Shown piece after piece: positions 3,390 to 6,068 of a stretch of 6,068 bases of DNA (position 1 is the stretch's first letter; each line of letters starts with the position of its first letter). The DNA is from Candidatus Sumerlaeota bacterium (GTDB lineage Bacteria; Sumerlaeota; Sumerlaeia; MVZB01; JAJFLK01), in the NCBI GenBank assembly GCA_021772735.1, contig JAJFLK010000461.1, positions 1 to 6,068 on the forward strand. Reading direction: 5' to 3'. The notes below the pieces were generated by a model that did no database searches, was not told where the DNA came from, and worked only from the letters and a program-made list of their open reading frames with translations. Both the position numbers and the translations under genes were made by a program.

Positions 3390-6035
3390 TCACCCTCTCA
3401 TCAGGTCGATGGCTTCGGGATCGGTCGGTCGCAGTATGCTGCGTAGGGGTTGATCTCTGCCCCAAATCTGAATCAGCGCGGGCAGTAGCGATAACGTAAT
3501 GACGAGTGACGCGGCAGATCCGAACAGCACAACACGCCCCATATCGCGCAGGCCCTCGAAAACCGATAGCGCAAGCATGCCGTAGAGCAATGCGATGGAA
3601 CAGCACGAAAGAACGACGGGCCGGCCGAGCGATATCATGGCAAGCCGCGAGCTGGAGACGCGACGATCACGGGCGAACTGGAGCATGTGGATGGCGTTAT
3701 CCAGGGCCAGCACGACACCGAGCGGCATGGTCATCAGCGTCAGGAAGTGCACGGGAATATCAGCCAGGCGCATTGCGCCCCCCACCCACAGCCCCTGGAC
3801 CGCCACTGCGGCGAACGCGATCGAAGCTGGGCGAAGTCCACGGAAGTGAATGACTAGGGCAACAAAGACCGAAAGCCCTGCCAGAAGAAGAAGAAACGCG
3901 AAATCGTATTTCAGACGGCTCGAAAGTTCGCGCTCGATGACGGCGTCGCCAATAAAAATGGCACGTGTGGAAGTCGGGTCCAGCTGCGCGAGAAGATGAT
4001 CGAGGCTGAACTGATCGAAACCCAGAGGGCCGGGGAAGATCGGCGTCGCGATTCGGTATTTGCCGTCCTTGTGCGTGACGAATCGCTGAATCGCTCGCGT
4101 GAAATCCGGACCGGCAGCGGTCGAATATTCAAGCAGTTCGATCTGCGAGGCCAGGCTCTGGAGAGTGGCCATGGAATCGGAAAAGTTCTGGAAGATCGCC
4201 GGGTGATAGCCGGCTCGGTTGCTCGCTTCGAGGACGGATCGATCAAGCGATTCCAGGTCGAATCCGCGCAGACGCTCAAGCGAACGGCGCTGGGTTGCCA
4301 TCGAGGGCAGGATGACTCGGAGCGAATCGATGGCCTGTATGCCGAGCTCCTCTCCGCTATCGCGCTGAATCCGAACGAGGTCTTCATAGATCGAATCGTT
4401 GCGCTCAAGCGCCTCCTGGATGGTTTCGGCTTCAACGATAGCGACAAGCGGCCTGCCGGGCGGGTCGGTCCGGTTATCTCCGGCCTCGGTTTTCGCTTCA
4501 GGCCGGAACAGGTAGGAAGTGATTGAGGTGAATCGCTCGTGGAATCGAAGGTTCATCACCTGAATCCTCCCCGGGGCAGCCTCAATCCCTAAAAAGACGG
4601 AGACCAGCAACACGGCTCCGACGGTCGCGCGCGGCATCCGCAAGGCAGGCCCGGACAGGCGCGAGAACCGCATGCCGCGCAATTGGAGAGGTGAGATCCG
4701 CCCCCCCGACATCCGGCTCTTGAGGGCTGCCAGCGTGGGTATAACGAGCAGGCAGGCGGCCAAATTGCACAGCGTGGCGGCGCCGGAGAGAATGCCAAGC
4801 TCCTGGAGCCCGCGGAAAGAAGTGAAATACAGGGAGCCGAAAAGCAGCGTGGCCGTGAGGGACGAGGTGACGATACCCCGGCCGGTATCCACATATCCGG
4901 CTTGGAGCGCCCGATAGAAATTTCGAGTTCTGTAGAGCTCGATCGTAAAACTGTGAAACAAGTGAAGGCTCCAACTGAGACCCATGCCGAAGGTGATGAC
5001 GAGGAACGCTGCGGTGACGCCGGTGACGCGCGTATACGCCTGGTCCAGCTCGAAGATCTGATTGAACCCCGTCAGGCTGCAAAAGGCATGGGCCAGACCC
5101 AGAGCCCAGACCGATCCTAACACCGGCGGGACGAGGACGAACGCGAGCGCTTCGGCCTTGCGAAACATAAGGATCAAAAGCAGGCAAAGCAGCCCAAGCG
5201 CGCCGAGCGATATGAGGCCGATTTCGCGAACCAGCACGCGGGCGCTTCGGGCGGTCTCCACGTGGCTTCCGGCGAAAGTGATCTCCGCCGGGCTGCGCCC
5301 CTGCGGAGTCCTGCCGAGGACGAACTCGCGCGAGGCCTCAAGGAAGTCCAGGCTCCGCACGGCATGGACGACGTCATCCGAAGATCGCGCGGCATAAAGC
5401 AGCATCTGGAGCGTGCGGCCGTCACGTGAGAATAGATACCCATTGCGTGGCATGACAGGGATCGGCGCACGCGCGGGAGACAAGCGCGTCCGAATCGACG
5501 CCAGCACGCCGAGGGGATCATCGCTCCGGCTCTCGGCGATGCGCGGAAGAAAAGCGCAAATGCGACGCGCGCGACTCATATCGAAGCGACGGCTCGATAT
5601 GCGCGACTCCATCAGATCCGTCAAATGCCGCCAGTCATCAGGCGTCAGAAGGGCAATCAGGCGCAGACCGGAAAGCGATTCGTAATACTGCTGTGCCAGA
5701 TCATCGAGCCGAAATACAGCGCGCGAGAAATACTCGGAATCCTCGACGACCTCGGCGAAGGCCTTGACAATCTGGATCAGATCCTCCTCGGATCCCTCGG
5801 CCGGAACGTCAAAGCTGACCAGAACAGGCTCCAGATTGCGGTAATCCTGGACCATCTCGCCGATCGCACGCGCATGGGCCGAATCGGGCGGAAGGAACTC
5901 GGCAAGGCCGGATTCGAGACGGAGACGATTAATGCCCGAGATCGACATCAACGTCAGGAGGATGATGATCAGAAAAACAGAGGCGCCGAATCGAAACGCG
6001 TTGCGAGCGATATATCTGAGCAGGCGACGTCTCAT
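3390..6035 (-). CDS. RND-superfamily (MMPL-like) inner-membrane exporter
   Basis: The 881-residue protein has the RND duplication: TM1 (about 12-31), a large extracytoplasmic loop (32-270), TM2-6 (271-436), TM7 (466-484), a second large loop (485-710) and TM8-12 (712-856). The length and absence of a periplasmic adaptor partner fit the MMPL/HpnN-like branch, which moves lipids, hopanoids or other hydrophobic molecules, rather than the ~1,000-residue AcrB type. TM5-6 carries the family-like pattern TSSLTATLLFGSLYFTSF...LQELGILSG. TM10 has LGVVLALDNAIHML with D779, in place for proton coupling. The equivalent position in TM4, FGMGLSWSLHLF, is S354, so the first-half aspartate is missing. ATG 6035 overlaps the stop of the preceding gene (ATGA), so translation is probably coupled. 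The gene is intact. The substrate is unknown; calling it HpnN would need hopanoid genes nearby, which are not in view. Confidence 0.88.
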   Translation of the reverse strand: MRRRLLRYIARNAFRFGASVFLIIILLTLMSISGINRLRLESGLAEFLPPDSAHARAIGEMVQDYRNLEPVLVSFDVPAEGSEEDLIQIVKAFAEVVEDSEYFSRAVFRLDDLAQQYYESLSGLRLIALLTPDDWRHLTDLMESRISSRRFDMSRARRICAFLPRIAESRSDDPLGVLASIRTRLSPARAPIPVMPRNGYLFSRDGRTLQMLLYAARSSDDVVHAVRSLDFLEASREFVLGRTPQGRSPAEITFAGSHVETARSARVLVREIGLISLGALGLLCLLLILMFRKAEALAFVLVPPVLGSVWALGLAHAFCSLTGFNQIFELDQAYTRVTGVTAAFLVITFGMGLSWSLHLFHSFTIELYRTRNFYRALQAGYVDTGRGIVTSSLTATLLFGSLYFTSFRGLQELGILSGAATLCNLAACLLVIPTLAALKSRMSGGRISPLQLRGMRFSRLSGPALRMPRATVGAVLLVSVFLGIEAAPGRIQVMNLRFHERFTSITSYLFRPEAKTEAGDNRTDPPGRPLVAIVEAETIQEALERNDSIYEDLVRIQRDSGEELGIQAIDSLRVILPSMATQRRSLERLRGFDLESLDRSVLEASNRAGYHPAIFQNFSDSMATLQSLASQIELLEYSTAAGPDFTRAIQRFVTHKDGKYRIATPIFPGPLGFDQFSLDHLLAQLDPTSTRAIFIGDAVIERELSSRLKYDFAFLLLLAGLSVFVALVIHFRGLRPASIAFAAVAVQGLWVGGAMRLADIPVHFLTLMTMPLGVVLALDNAIHMLQFARDRRVSSSRLAMISLGRPVVLSCCSIALLYGMLALSVFEGLRDMGRVVLFGSAASLVITLSLLPALIQIWGRDQPLRSILRPTDPEAIDLMRG

Positions 6036-6068
6036 AGTTCGGACAGCGCCTCGTCGATCTCGTCAAGT
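6032..6068 (-). CDS. C-terminal tail of the gene upstream of the exporter (partial)
   Basis: The minus-strand frame encodes LDEIDEALSEL followed by TGA (6034-6032), and that stop overlaps the exporter ATG by 4 nt. The overlap and the plausible acidic-helical tail suggest a real gene in the same operon as the exporter. Only 11 residues are visible, so the family cannot be named. Confidence 0.5.
   Translation of the reverse strand, partial: LDEIDEALSEL

Noticed and set aside
3996..4526. 176-residue plus-strand open frame opposite the exporter
   Set aside because: It is antisense to the second periplasmic loop of a well-supported gene; long antisense frames are common in GC-rich DNA.
1..6068. 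Defence, mobile, CRISPR or biosynthetic-cluster content
   Set aside because: No repeat array, integrase, transposase, nuclease, toxin-antitoxin pair or biosynthetic enzyme was recognised on either strand; the tRNAs are not flanked by integration genes.

Overview
The window is GC-rich, gene-dense bacterial chromosome. A lipobox lipoprotein, an RND/MMPL-type exporter and CCA-encoded tRNAs suggest a free-living diderm (Gram-negative-type) bacterium. The cupredoxin lipoprotein and the small ferredoxin are of kinds I associate with Planctomycetota, Myxococcota and nearby phyla, but the sequence alone does not fix the phylum. I see no transposase, integrase, phage gene, CRISPR array, rRNA or degraded gene.

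Layout from left to right. (1) 1-1390, minus strand: two genes joined by a 4-nt ATGA overlap. One encodes a single-pass membrane protein with a soluble extracytoplasmic domain. The other encodes the N-terminal 251 residues of a polytopic GT-C-like membrane protein that runs off the window. (2) 1391-1610: a divergent intergenic region with two near-perfect palindromes and a weak plus-strand promoter candidate. (3) 1611-1847, plus strand: a 78-residue single [4Fe-4S] ferredoxin, followed by a hairpin and then tRNA-Leu with anticodon AAG (1929-2015). (4) 2016-2121: a convergent gap with a GC-rich hairpin next to the stop codon of the minus-strand gene. (5) 2122-3129, minus strand: a lipoprotein with a long acidic, Pro/Ser-rich linker, a cupredoxin-type copper site and a C-terminal beta-sandwich domain. 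(6) 3213-3289, minus strand: tRNA-Val(GAC), whose 3' end lies in a 9-bp tandem repeat. (7) 3390-6035, minus strand: an 881-residue RND-superfamily exporter. The tail of another minus-strand gene (6032-6068) overlaps its start by 4 nt.

Functional reading. The right-hand pair looks like an operon exporting a lipid or another hydrophobic substrate across the inner membrane; the substrate is unknown. The left-hand pair looks like an envelope glycosyl-transfer unit with an accessory membrane protein. The ferredoxin and the copper lipoprotein are redox proteins, but nothing shows that they work together. I found no convincing new multi-gene system. The points most worth checking are the tRNA-Leu with A34, the unequal loss of the TM4/TM10 aspartate in the exporter, the paired palindromes between the divergent genes, and the unusual ligand spacing in the copper lipoprotein.
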